Positions 29,561 to 41,479 of a stretch of 64,000 nucleotides of DNA are shown here, piece after piece. The stretch is from Solea solea. Its lineage: Eukaryota; Chordata; Actinopteri; Pleuronectiformes; Soleidae. The stretch is from the NCBI RefSeq assembly GCF_958295425.1, contig NC_081153.1, positions 8,402,635 through 8,466,634 on the forward strand, given 5' to 3'. The translations under genes and the position numbers were made by a program. Under the pieces are notes generated by a model, which saw nothing but the letters and a program-made list of their open reading frames with translations, did not search any database and was not told where the DNA came from. Within the stretch, counting starts at the first letter, position 1. Every line of letters begins with the position of its first letter.

Positions 29561-30004
29561 GATCAGAAACCTACATCATCTACTGTTGCTTTATTATTCT
29601 GCCATTTTATTTACTTTTCTTTTATTATTTTATGACTTGCCCAAAGTAAAAGCCTCAGTTTCACAGTTTGTATCATTTTTTAGATATCCTTTTAGATATC
29701 CAGTACATTATCTGTTGATAAAACAATGTTATTAAACTTTAGTTGAGTTGTCGCAGCATAGCTTTCACACACACAACTTATTCTATATTGTGTATACTTT
29801 TGTATACTAGTGGACACAAGTTGAGAATGGATAATATAAGTTTTAAAGTCTGTTACTTAATACATTTTCAGAATCTCAAAGCTTATGAAGCCTAAACACA
29901 CAAACGACACTAGCTAAAACACAGAATATACACAGACCAAGTGAAATACTGTAAATATGTATTAAATATATGAAATTTAAACACAAATCCAACAAACTTT
30001 ATGA
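29561..30004. other. Helicase-TOMM40 intergenic DNA
   Basis: AT-rich. I see no gene, RNA or clear transposon in it. Confidence 0.5.
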
Positions 30005-30336
30005 CCTTGAACATATTTCTTTAACATTTCACTACAAAGATGGCGCATTAATCGGTCGTCCATCTTCTCCACCAATCGCTGAGCTCGGAACTTTAAGTCC
30101 CGCCTCTTTACACTTGACCTCGCTTCTCTCAACCAATAGTGCTTGAGTTAGGAAAATACTTCTCCGCCTCTCAAATGACTGACAGGTGTGTCAGCGAGTC
30201 ATATTAGAGGATTATGGCCCGCCATCCATTCACAGCGTGGTTCGATCGAAGTGTGGGCTGGTCTCACCCGTCATCACGGCTTCTTCGGTGCAACAGCGAT
30301 TAACTTCCGGCTGCATCGTCCTCTGGATATTACAAC
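30005..30336 (+). promoter_or_regulatory. TOMM40 promoter and non-coding first exon
   Basis: GC content rises here. Two CCAAT boxes occur, ACCAATCG (about 30071) and AACCAATAG (about 30130). A donor ACAAC|GTGAGT at 30336/30337 ends a first exon whose partner acceptor is at 31431-31432. The transcription start is not resolved. No TATA box was seen, as expected for a housekeeping promoter. Confidence 0.5.
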
Positions 30337-30898
30337 GTGAGTAGCAACGTTAGCTCCGTGCTGATAAAAGCTGTGTTTTTATGGGAAATATAGAGATATG
30401 TTGGTTTGTTTTACTATCGCTGTTTACCAGGGGCTGTTTGTGTTTGTTGTCCTTTGGTAGCAGCGGCTGTTTTGTTTAAATTATATGAGCCGCAGATGGA
30501 AACGTTAGACGAAAGTAGCCAGAAGCTAGCTTAGCTAACGTTGTCTCGTTAGCTTTCATTCATAACCTTAAGTACGTTTATATAAGAAGCTGTTTAATTA
30601 CAAGTGTTTGTTCTTACATATTCTGTTATGTAGCGCCGTTCTTCTTTCAAATTAACGTTAGTCGGTGTAGGTTTTTAACCGCTGCTTTATCTTCCTATGA
30701 ATGAACATTGTGTGTGTGTGTGTGAAAGGTTAAAGGGATACGCCACCTATTTTTATATCATTATAACCACGTTATAAGCAATTTCCCAGCCTGTCGCCTG
30801 TAACAGCGTTATACTGTGAACTGTACCCTCCAAATGATGCTCTAGACACTGTTTAAAGAATTAAATTTGATTTTAAGTAATAGAAATTGACGTTTATT

Positions 30899-31180
30899 GT
30901 AGGGATGCACAATATCATCGGCATGGTATTGGTATCAGCAGTTATTGGCTTTAAAATATGTTATAACAAATAAACGTGGTAAAATTGCTGTGCCTTTCAA
31001 TTCCTTTTCACTGTTACACCAAGAAAAAGCAACAAGACCCCAAGTGTGCCAGTACAAACTATCTCCACTCAAATTCTGACAAGAACAAATGTGTGTACAC
31101 ATTTTTACTGCGGTCTCTGTAGCACCGACTCTTGAACAGTTAAAAAAGCAATTTCGAAGACAATATGTTTGATAAATGAA
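30899..31180. mobile_element. Degenerate DNA-transposon fragment
   Basis: GTAGGGATGCACAATATC followed by GGTATTGGTATCAGC resembles the start of a common teleost hAT-type repeat. No right end was found. In TOMM40 intron 1. Confidence 0.35.
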
Positions 31181-31433
31181 TGCCAACCTAAATTTGATGG
31201 ATGTTGTTTACAACAATTGCACTTATGTCTCAAGTAAAAAACTGGAATATTTCTGTACATTATTTTGGCAACCCCTCCCCCCCATCCCACTACCAATTTC
31301 AAGAGTTCACTGTGCACTTAAAAGCCACAAACGAATGTATCACATAAACTGGTGCAGTCCTGGTTATATGAACCATTTCTGACACTCAGGGTGTTTTTTA
31401 TTAACTTGCTCATTTCTTCCCTTTCCTCTCAGA

Positions 31434-31885
31434 ATGGGCAGTGTTTTGGCTGCCAGCTCCCCCAACCCTCCACCACCAGCCACTGGTGGCACTGCTGCCC
31501 CCGGGTTGACGGTGCCGCCGGGCTTCGGGATGCCTTCAGTTTCCCCAGTGATTTCCCCAACTGGGGCTGCATCGGGACAACAGGAGACGGAGAACCCTCT
31601 GCCAAACCCAGGAACGTTTGATGAATGTCATCGCAAATGCAAAGGTAATAACAGAAATTGGGCAAATCCACAAGATTGAATACTTAGACGTAACATGCCA
31701 ATAAAATAGCAATATAATTTCAATTTAATGATTTGATACATTTCTCTTCTTTTGAAGCTATTTGTATATATTGTATTTAACACTCACTGATATTAAGCAA
31801 TTACTAATGAAAAAGTATGCTGCTGTGTATTAATCTGATCATCTATGCTGTTAGCTTTTTGTAATCGTGATATAAGCTGTGTGTA

Positions 31886-31943
<58 letters not shown>

Positions 31944-31969
31944 CATATGTACATATACACATATGTATG

Positions 31970-32001
<32 letters not shown>

Positions 32002-35000
32002 GCAGCAGTTGTACTTAAACAAGATGTAATACTACCCACATGTATTGGGTATTGTTACATCTTGTTTAATGATTAATAATGAATGTATCTTTGTTTTTGT
32101 TTGCAGAGGTTTTCCCTATGCAGATGGAGGGCGTCAGGCTCGTTGTCAACAAAGGCCTTAGCAACCACTTCCAGGTCAGTCATTTTCTTACAGTATATGA
32201 ATTAAAATAAGCTGTTATTGTTTTGTTGTTGTTTTTTTGAATAAACTCTTGAACTAGGTCTATCTCCGTTTGTAGCTCAAATTTAAGGCTGGGCTGTGTT
32301 TGCTTAACTCCCACCCAGGCTCAAACTAAAGAAAATAAACTGCAAACGCATTCATGGCACTTAATTGTTTGTACAGAATATTAACGTGAACGCTCAGATG
32401 TCAAACTACTGGTTTAACTGGTTTAAGTGTGTGAAGTGAGGGGGAAAAAAGCCAGTACTCCCCTTATCCATATGAGGCATACGAGTCACTATTACTAAAT
32501 CATTAAACACTAAATTATGAAACTGTTCACGAAATAAAAGAAGATACCAGAAGATGTTAATGGAGTTCATCTATATATTTAAATATTCAGTCCATATTAA
32601 AACAACAAAAAATGGACTTGCATATCTATTAGATTATTATTATCCTAAGTAAAGACTGTTTTCTAACATATATCAGGAGAATCTCTGTTATCTGCTTTAC
32701 TGGGTCTTAGAATGTTTTGACTTTTGTTTCAGGTGAATCACAATGTGATGTTGAGCACCATGGGAGATTCTACGTACAGGTTTGGTGCCACGTACGTTGG
32801 ATCTAAGCAGACGGGTCCAGCAGAGGTGAGCTGCCGTGGCGTCCCATAGGTCAGACGACATTTATTATTAAATCTTAGCACTGATACATGAATGAACGGT
32901 TTGTTTTGATCAGTTATTTCCAGTCATGGTCGGGGACATGGACAACAGCGGCAGCCTCAATGCCCAGATCATCCATCAGATCACCAAAAGAATACGATCC
33001 AAATTAGCCTTTCAGGTCATTACAGGTTTTTACTTATCCAACTTTCTTCTTCTACTCTCTGCATCTTGTCATCCTTTTTGTCCTCTTCTGTTACACCAAC
33101 TGTCCTCATGTCCTCCTTCACAACATCCATTAACCTTCTCTGTGGGCTTCCTCTTTTCCTCCTGCCCTTTGTCCAATATAATCATTTAAATAACCACTTA
33201 ACCATAAAAACTTGAATAACCACAGTCTTAATTTATAGTTATATTATTATTCATTTAGTCATTAGTCTAAGCCAAGCTCGACTCATTCTGGCTACACACT
33301 TGGGTAGAAATTAGGGGCAGACTTTGATATTAAACAAATATAACACGGTTTCTATTCACGTTTGTCGTAATTTCTCTCGTCCACAGACGCAACAAAACAA
33401 GTTTGTTAACTGGCAGGGCGACGCCGAGTTCAGGGGAGAAGATTTCACTGCAACTGTTACACTTGGAAACCCAGATGTCCTCGTCGGCTCTGGTACGTCA
33501 TCAGTGAGTGAAGCTGCAAACGTGTTGTTATTCAAACTGGGTTAAAAAAATCTTAATTTAAAGATTAATACTTAAAGATTTAATGTTGATTTTATTAAAT
33601 CCACACATTAATCTTAAAATAAATGACATTTTCTGCCATTAGCTTAGTCGGCAGATTTGTACTTTGCTATCAACAGCGTGGAACCAGAAAAAAAAGATGC
33701 TCTAATGTCGTGATTTTTCCGTTCAAGAGGACAATTTATTTTGTTTTTGTCCTCCACTGTCAATCTAAAAACAACTGTGCTCACAGCAACCTCTGCTGGA
33801 CTACTTGGTAATTACGTCCAACACTTCTAGGCCGTATATTTTAAATTCAAGTGGGTTTTTTAGGGTTTGAGTTCGAGTTATCATCTACGACTGTACTGTA
33901 GAGTTGCACTGTGTGGTCATATTGAATAAAAAGTGTGTAAAATTAAATATTTTTAGGGCTGCAACTCACAATTATTTTCAAACTGGATTAATAGAAAGCT
34001 TTTCTTGACTAATTGATTAGTTGTTTGGTGCTTAAAATGACAGAAAACACTGAAAAGTGGTGGATTAAACAATCAGAACAATGTTCTAATTAAACAAAAG
34101 CAAAGCATGAATCTATACATGAGCGCCTCCTGCTTGTCTTGTTGTTGTGCACAGGTATTGTTGTAACACACTACCTCCAGTCCATCACGCCCGCTCTGGC
34201 TCTGGGAGGAGAGCTTGTTTATCACCACAGGCCAGGAGAGGAGGGGACGGTCATGTCCTTCGTCGGCAGATACACAGGTGAGATGCAGGAAATAGAGCTT
34301 TGGACGTCACGTGACTTGGTGTATGAGTTTACTGTACACTTTAAACCCCCAAAGCGATATATCGCAGAAACTGATTGAATATAAGTGACTCTGGATTCCC
34401 ATCCATTTATAACCCTGACGTTTCAAAGAGACGTTGTTTCCTGTTATACACAGTGTGTTTTTGGATTTTAACTTGAAGTTTTTTGCCAGAATCAGTTTTG
34501 ATGAGCTACCGATGCTCTATTACCAGTCCATGGTTAGGATTCTTTGGGGCTGTAGATTTTTGCTTATTTGAATCATCTGAACCTCCTTTTTTCACAGGTA
34601 ATAACTACATTGCCACTTTGACGCTCGGTTCAGCTGGAGCTCATGCTTCTTATTATCACAAAGCCAATGATCAGGTAACTACTACTACTTCTTCTCCTCC
34701 TCCTCCTCCCTGTTGTTTTTCCACATTAAGTACGTGTGCATGGAGTCCGGTATGTGTGTGTGTTGACTGCTGTACATGTGTGTGGAGTCTTGTCCTGCTG
34801 CTCTGCTGTTCTGTCCAGTGTTTCCCATTTCACCCTCAGATGTAAATGTCCTCTCTGCTCGTCAACAGCTGCAGGTCGGTGTGGAGTTGGAGGCCAGCTC
34901 TCGTATGCAGGACACCAGCGTGTCATTCGGTTACCAGCTAGACATGCCTAAAGCCAATTTACTGTTTAAAGGTAAGATGTGCTTATCTATGTGTTGTTAT

Positions 35001-35627
35001 TTAAAAGAGAAGTTCAATCCTTTACTTTTATGCCAAATCTCACCTTTACCTCACTTTGTCTGTGTGATAAGCCACATCCTCACATACTACTCAGACCAAT
35101 CAGATGCAAAGTAGGCGAGTCACTGGCCTCAGCCACACACGATTCCATTTTCATTATAACTTGATGTTAAGTTCTGGGCTACATGAAGTCATCAGGGCAG
35201 CCACATGTGGTCCACTGGCTGCGAGTTTGAGACCCCTGGTCTATAGTTGAAGTACATTTTGCCACATTTATGTACATTTTACGCATATAAATATTAATGT
35301 GCTAGTAAATGAGTGTTACAGTCGGAAAGCACCAGCTGTTTTTCCCCCTGCTAGTTTAGCTTCATAGTTAATATAAAAACAGGGTATTTCATTTACTTAA
35401 GCTTTTACCATCATTTCCAATAGACGGATATATTTGCTGAAGTTTGGTTTTTATATAACAATGTTTCTCCGTCTCTCTCTCTCACAGGCTCAATAGACAG
35501 TAACTGGGTCGTTGGTGCAACATTAGAAAAGAAGTTACTTCCTCTGCCGCTCTCTCTGGTTCTGTGCACGTTCCTCAACCACAGCAAGAACAAGTTCCAG
35601 TGCGGCTTCGGCGCCACCATCGGTTAG
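31434..35627 (+). CDS. tomm40: TOM40, mitochondrial outer-membrane import channel
   Basis: The beta-barrel pore of the TOM complex through which nearly all mitochondrial precursors enter. Exons: 31434-31644, 32107-32174, 32733-32825, 32914-33015, 33387-33492, 34155-34277, 34598-34674, 34869-34971, 35488-35627. They total 340 codons plus TAG (human 361). The Pro/Ala-rich N-terminal tail ([19 protein letters not shown]) covers about residues 1-60. Conserved barrel segments follow: [59 protein letters not shown], and a C-terminal last-strand signal ending FGATIG. The ATG lies two bases into exon 2, after a non-coding first exon. TOMM40 beside APOE is the arrangement known in mammals. Here an inverted apoA-IV-like gene is the nearer neighbour. 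Confidence 0.96.
31880..32001. repeat. Compound (TA)n/(CA)n microsatellite
   Basis: GT/TA-rich start, about 40 bases of pure TA (31899-31938), then ATAC/ATGT steps and a (CA)n run to 32000. In the TOMM40 intron 31645-32106. Confidence 0.95.
33955..34105 (+). mobile_element. Truncated hAT-type MITE
   Basis: Opens with TTAGGGCTGCAACTCACAATTATTT and carries a TGACTAATTGATTAG block, then stops near ATGTTCTAATTAAAC. In a TOMM40 intron. Confidence 0.6.
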
Positions 35628-36114
35628 ACTTGAATGTTTGATTTTTACAGGATGGACAGACGGTGTCATGTTGATGTTTAACCTCACACCATCCTCGACC
35701 TCTTAAAGCAGATTCAAGCTTAATCATGTTTAAAACTTATCCCAGATCAAGTTTCATGGTAAATATGCCGAGTAGAAACACTGAAAAGGTTAAAAATAAA
35801 TCTGACGACTTTAATCGTTGTGTGGTCAGATGTTAGTTAAAAGGATGTGGTTGTCAGGAATTCTCTCGACGCAGACCAGTAGAACATTAACTCTTTTGTT
35901 TTTGTCACTGAATTCAGTGCCTGTCGTGTTTTTTTTGATTTTATTTGTCTCTTCTTTTTTTTTACTGTAAAGTCTCAATGTGTAGTGAATGAAATCATTG
36001 TTTACACGCTGTGAGACGTGTTACACGTCACAACTCATGTTCACAATCCATCCCTTGCTTTTGTTGCCTTTTTACGTTACGTACATTAGGAACAGTATAT
36101 ACACATGACCTGTA

Positions 36115-36212
36115 TTTATATATATATAAAATATATATATATCTATATATATATATATAGATATATATGTATATATATATTTGTATATGTGTATATGTAT
36201 ATATATATACAC
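36115..36212. repeat. AT-rich (TA)n microsatellite
   Basis: Imperfect TA and TATG/TATC steps. Lies between TOMM40 and the inverted apoA-IV-like gene. Confidence 0.9.
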
Positions 36213-36329
36213 ACATCTTGAAAACTGATAAAAATACAATTTCTTACAAAAAAAACACCCTGCACCTCTTGACTCATTCATCAGTTGTTGTCGATTTGTT
36301 TTGTTTAAATTGGACACATTTTATCTGAA

Positions 36330-36530
36330 AAATCTGAAGTTTGTTATTTTCTGGTTTCTTTGCTTCATATAACAAAGAAATCATTAAAATCGAATCATTT
36401 TGCTTTGTGGACAAAAGACATTTGAGAACATCATCATTTCCAGGTTTGGTGAACACTGATCGACATTTTCTGACATTTTACAGACCAAACAAGTACTTTG
36501 TTAATCTGTCGATTATGAAAATAATTTTCA
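36330..36530 (+). mobile_element. Partial hAT-type MITE
   Basis: GCTTCATATAACAAAG, GACATTTGAGAACATCATC, TTGGTGAACACTGATC and AGACCAAACAAGTAC are core words of the family. Termini absent. Confidence 0.6.
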
Positions 36531-36882
36531 ACCCTTTTATACTCAAATGCAAGGATCACTTAATGTTGCAACTATTCTTCAATCTATTGTATGTTGCAAC
36601 TATTCTTTATTCCATTAATTAGTTCTTCTGTCAACAAAATGTTGATCTGTGTGCCCTAAAACCAAAAACTCAGTTTACTGTCGTAGCGGGGAGAAAAGAA
36701 ACTAAGAACATCTAGCTAAAATTGCAGAACTGGTTTTTATTTTAATCATAAAAACACACTGAAGACACAAAACTGAGAAACTCGATTTGTTAGGTTTTAT
36801 TGAACAAAATAAACAGGAGGTGGAACGTTGGCTGGAGTTGGAAATAAATATTAGTCGTGGAGAATCAGGATGTAGCAGTGGT

Positions 36883-38402
36883 TTACTGGGTCATCTTGGA
36901 GAAGGTCTCCCACAGGGCAGCCAGCTGAGCCTGCACGTCCTGAGCGCTGGCTTCCAGCTTGGCCTTCAGCTCCTCTCCATATGGAGCCAGGTTCTGCTGG
37001 AGCTCCTGGGCTTTCTGGCTCAGCTGGGTCTCAAAGCTCTGAGCCATGGGCATCATGGTCTTCTGAAACTCCTCCACGCTCTGCTCCATCTTCTGCCTCA
37101 TCTCCTGTGTGTAGGGAGTCATCTGGGCCTGCAGCTCATCAGCGCTCTTGTCCAGCTGCTCCTTAAGCTCCTGGCTCTTCTGCAGCAGGATGGTCTTCAG
37201 CGCCTCTGGGTCCATGGAGTCAACGTAGGGGGCGACGTCCTTCTTCAGGCCCTCCACATGCTTCTGAATGTTAGCCACCACTTCCTGAGCATAGGGCTGC
37301 ACGTTCTCACCCACAGAGACCAGGTCTTTCTCCAGGCGGGCTTTCAGGTCCTCGACCTCCCGGTTGAACTGAGTCATGAAGTCCTGAGACAGAGGAGCCA
37401 CCTGAGAACGAAGAGCGACCACATACTGGTTCACCATGTCAGAGCTCTGAGCGATCCTGGTACTGTAAGAAAAGGAAAAAACACATGTCAAATTAAACAC
37501 AAAGTGTCTTTATATGTTTATTGACTTTATCAGACTGAGTCTCTTACTTGACTTCCTGTCCCAGCTCAGACTGTCTGATCTGCTTCAGTGAGTCCTCAGC
37601 TGTGAATGTTGCTTTGGCAACGTAGTCCCAGAAAGCATCTTTGACCACCTCCAGGTTGCTCTTGGGTGCATCCTGCCACAGGATGTTGGCGTTGCAACCT
37701 GAGGATGAAATAAGGAGGCAGAAGTTAGAGCAGAGTTCAATGTAAAATAAAAATGAAGTTTTAAAGCTGTACTACGTAACTTATAAATTCTAATTATTTT
37801 ACATTCAAGCCATTGTCAAATGACCTAACACAGTTTTAAATGACTGTATCTGAGTGTAGGGGTGTGTCGCCCAGTGACAGTCCCACGCTGCACACAGGAA
37901 GTGAGTTTTTTGCCAAGGCAGATGGAGGCAACAGCAATATTGTGCTAATTAAGACCACTGCCAAACACAGTGTAAAATGCTAAATTACTAAATACTCAAC
38001 TGTAGAACAACTCTGCATCGTGGGCTGACGGATGGATTATTGAAAACCAGCACTAAAGTACATTAGGTCAATTCTACTGCTCAAAAAACCCAGTCATTCA
38101 CCAGTTTGAAGGGTTAAACGCTTCTCATCTCTGCCTGTCCCTGTGCTGCTGCTGTATACACACAAACACTCCTCAGTCAGGTCTGATTGTTTCTGATGAA
38201 GGACGTAGCAAACAAATCATTGTTTCTTTTCACGCAGACCAAACACAGGTAGAATAATATCAACAAACAAACCTCATGAAAATATCACAAAAAGTTACAT
38301 ACTGCAGCATTGACGTTTGTAAATTTGATCAAGTTTTAAATCCTACATGAAAATTCACTCACCAGAGAAAACAGCAAAAGCGAGAACCACAAGTACCTTC
38401 AT
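36883..38402 (-). CDS. Apolipoprotein A-IV-like 1
   Basis: Secreted exchangeable apolipoprotein that coats lipoprotein particles. Exons on the minus strand: 38402-38363, 37698-37548, 37462-36883 (40, 151 and 580 nt), 256 codons plus TAA. The signal peptide MKVLVVLAFAVFSGCNA is cleaved around residues 15-18. The mature protein is amphipathic helices in 11- and 22-residue units broken by prolines (PYAQE, PYVDS, PYTQE, PMAQS, PYGEE), ending ETFSKMTQ. It has no internal Cys after the signal region. Poly(A) signal: TTTATT on the plus strand at 36796-36801. An upstream exon ends near 38520, with a TATA box (TATAAAA, plus 38590-38596). Its twin at 41480-43395 has identical exon lengths and points the other way. 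Family assignment is firm. The exact paralogue name is not. Confidence 0.88.
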
Positions 38403-38589
38403 GATTGATTTTGACTCTGCGGGACAAAGAAAAATATTCATCATTTAATAAAAAACACATAAAAATAGATAAAAAAATTACTTTTTATACATTGACATTG
38501 AATAATGTCATGTTTTTACCTTTCAGAGGCAGCTTGTTTCTTTGTCTCTCTGATGACTGTTGTGGTGCAGACGGAAGCTCAGACACAGT

Positions 38590-38596
38590 TTTTATA
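38590..38596 (-). promoter_or_regulatory. TATA box of apoA-IV-like 1
   Basis: TATAAAA on the minus strand, about 30 bases before the likely transcription start. A 5' UTR exon follows and ends at a donor near 38520. The first ATG is in the next exon. Confidence 0.6.
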
Positions 38597-39064
38597 GCAA
38601 CGTTCGAGGGTAAAGTCCTGCTTCAGCTGCCGCGCTGGACGACTTCTCGTCACTGCTGTCGTTCCACGTCAGGTTATGAGTCAGTGCAGGGTCAACATTT
38701 ACACTTTATTTATGCTCACACAGCATCACGTACAACACCTGTACAACAGAAACATACATTAAAGATCATTGAATTTAAAAATGAATCTCAAATATTTTAC
38801 ATACATTGATAGACTTTATTTATTGTATTGTTACTGTTATAATATGATCGTTCATTTCAATCATGAACATTTTTTTCTCAAATTTTTGTCTCTTCTGTCC
38901 AAATGCCTACATTACCCACAATGCCACTAACACAACCACTAACAGTTTGACCAGATATTCAAATATGTTATGGCACAGGTGGATAATGTAGCACTTTCAT
39001 ACACGAAGGCAGATTCATTCAAGTGCTGTACTAAACATTTCAAAACAACACAGAGGCAGAACTT

Positions 39065-39086
39065 GGGGGGGGGGGGGGGGGGGGGG
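39065..39086. repeat. G22 homopolymer
   Basis: Twenty-two consecutive G residues on the plus strand. The length may be unreliable in sequencing. It has quadruplex potential. Confidence 0.9.
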
Positions 39087-39249
39087 AAGGCTGAATATGC
39101 TGTTTCATTTGTGACAAGTCATAAAAAGACATTAAAAAAGAGAGATTTAAGTATTAAAAGGTGAAAGAAGTTAATATATCATATATAAATTAAATGTAGG
39201 ACTGGGTTGAAATATAAAATAAAAAGATACAGTAATGTAATACAATACA

Positions 39250-39415
39250 GAGAAATTAAGCTAACTAGAAAGCTAGGTAATAAGACAGTTGGGTAACTAA
39301 AAAACAAGTTAACCAGAAAGTTGGCTCGCAACAAAGTCGGCTAACTACAAAGATAGCTAACAAGAAAGTTATGTAACCAGAAAGTGAGTTGAATGTGAAA
39401 GATACCTAGCTAAAT
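39250..39415. repeat. Degenerate minisatellite, 'AGCTAACTAGAAAG' type
   Basis: Short units such as AAGCTAACTAGAAAGCTAGG, GTTAACCAGAAAGTTGGC and GTAACCAGAAAGTGAG recur every 15-30 bases. The reverse-complement vocabulary makes up the array at 40335-40680. Confidence 0.6.
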
Positions 39416-40334
39416 AGAAAGAAAGAAAAATACTCTGAAATTGTCATTTGTTTAACATCCAAATTTTATGGACTATTTTGATTCAGAGATAAGGGTTTCG
39501 AAATAAACTCTCTAGTGACATCATAAATCTAAAACAGTCATCATGAAAAGGTTAGAGAATCTTTATCACTGTATTGCGGCTAAAATATTTACACAACCAC
39601 ATACAAAAAATATTGAAAATAAAGTAGGAAATTTGAAGAATTCCTCTCTCACAATGGATTTAGACTGTACTTAAATTATGTATTCACTGTTCCTCCATTG
39701 ATCCAGTGAATGTAAACAACAGCTCATCACGTTTTTGGTTCTTTATCTTAGTGATTGAGACCTCTTTGTCTCTGAGTGTCATTGTCTCTGTGTGTGCATC
39801 ACATGAAAACAGTAGGATGTTGATTATTATTTTCTCCTGAGCTCATCTGTGTTATCAGTGCGTCAGTGGGGAAAAACAAAACACTCCTGAGTGAAGATAA
39901 TCTGCAGCTTGTGTGGAACAGCTGGATCAAAGTCCTGCCCACATTTCACTGACCTACACAACCAACCACAGTGTTTGTCTCAACAAAATTAATATAATTT
40001 TAAAATAAGAATTTATATTTAATAGTACAAGTCACAATGAAGTTAACAATGGACACTGGTAATGATGTGTTCCAGTTGTAATTGGACATAAATAGAACGT
40101 AATGCAATCGCGTAATGAGTGAATGAATGAGCATCACGGTTTTATATTAGTCACCCACATTCACATGGTCCCTTGGTGTTTTTCATTCCTATTCCTGTTA
40201 GCGTAAATGTGGTGACTGTTTAATTTATTTTATATTCTGAGACTTCATCACAGTTCTAATGGTTGATGAAGGTTGTTTAGTTATTTGTTTATGTAGAATA
40301 TTTCCATAATGTCCATAAGATTTGGTACATTTTT

Positions 40335-40680
40335 AGTTAGCTAACCCTTTGGTTAGCTATCTTTCTAATTAGCTAGGTATAATTGTATGAATAAAGCTGC
40401 ATTTATCTATTTAGCTAAATAGCTGGTTTTCTAGTTAGTTAGCTTTCTTATTAGCTAGGTAAAGAGCAAATTGTACAAATAAAAATGCATGTATCTATTT
40501 ATCTAGGAAGGTAGCTGGCTTTATAGTTAGCTAACATTCTAATTAGCTGGATATTGGGCAAATTGTATGAAAAAAGCTGCATTTATCTATTTATTTATCT
40601 AGCCAGGCAGCTGGCGTTCTAGTTAGCTAACTTTCTTATTAGCTAGGGGGTTAGCTTTCCAGTTAGCTAGCTATAGAGCA
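40335..40680. repeat. Tandem repeat, unit about 88-92 bp, ~3.5 copies
   Basis: AATTGTATGAATAAAGCTGC at 40381 recurs in altered form at 40469 and 40561. Each copy is followed by TTATCTATTTA and TAGTTAGCTAACTTTCT-like words. Units diverge, so the array is not recent. Confidence 0.75.
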
Positions 40681-41290
40681 AATAGTCGGTTTGAAGCATC
40701 AATCAATTTTCTACAGCTTTATCCTCCACGTGGTGCAATAAGTTCAATAAATCTTGCAAGTAAATAATTAAATTAATCAATGTATTTGTATTTGATATTG
40801 TATTCATTATTTATATAGAATTTTTTCTTTTCATATTTTTCATATTCTTTCATATTTTCCTTTTCAAAAAACATAATACAATTCATTTGTGGTTTCAAAA
40901 AACACAATATAAATCAAGCTTATTAGTAGTATTGTATTTGTTTTTACATTTTTCATTGTAATTTTACAGTTTGTACATTATCAAAACATTTTTAAAAAAA
41001 ATAGGCAGCATGTTTAAAGTTATATTATACATTTTATGTTTTTAAAATTCCTCTTCTAAATCTTGACAAAAACACACTGAGACGTGTTACAATTTACAGG
41101 AGAACGAGAGCACAAAGAAAACTTTAAGATTACAGCAGATTGCAGTGTTGACTTTACAATAGATGTCATCATTCCTGGACAAAGCATCATTAACACTACT
41201 GTCATGTGGACGCAGAGGTGACAGCACAGCACTTACTGGACTTTACTCCTCTGTGTCATCTATGTCATCCATACAGCTCAGCTCACTACA

Positions 41291-41365
41291 GTATATATAT
41301 GTCCATCAAAGTCTAGGGCAGGACACACACTCTCACACTCGGCCACTGACTGAACAGCAAACTCA
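41291..41365 (+). promoter_or_regulatory. Core promoter and first exon of apoA-IV-like 2
   Basis: A TATA-like TATATATAT (41292-41300) is followed about 30 bases later by a leader ending in a donor, CTCAG|GTGAGA, at 41365/41366. This mirrors the TATA-plus-short-UTR-exon layout of its twin. Confidence 0.5.
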
Positions 41366-41479
41366 GGTGAGACTCCAGCGACGAGCTGTTCCCTCTGACG
41401 CTTTGAGCTTCAAAGGAAAAATAACCAAAAAACTAACATTTTTCATTATTTTTCATGTTTTCCTTTTAGCTGCAGAGTC

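Larger units (their letters stand above)
38600..41290. other. Spacer between divergent apoA-IV-like genes
   Basis: No exon recognised. It is AT-rich with a G22 run (39065-39086) and two degenerate minisatellites in opposite orientation (39250-39415 and 40335-40680). It presumably holds the upstream control regions of both genes. Confidence 0.5.

Noticed and set aside
31793..32076. Tyr/Ile- and Cys/Val-rich frames in the TOMM40 intron
   Set aside because: Translations of a TA/CA microsatellite.
36787..37524. Long plus-strand frame of 245 codons opposite apoA-IV-like 1
   Set aside because: Leu/His/Gln-rich antisense shadow of GC-rich helical-repeat coding sequence. The minus strand carries the splice sites and the signal peptide.
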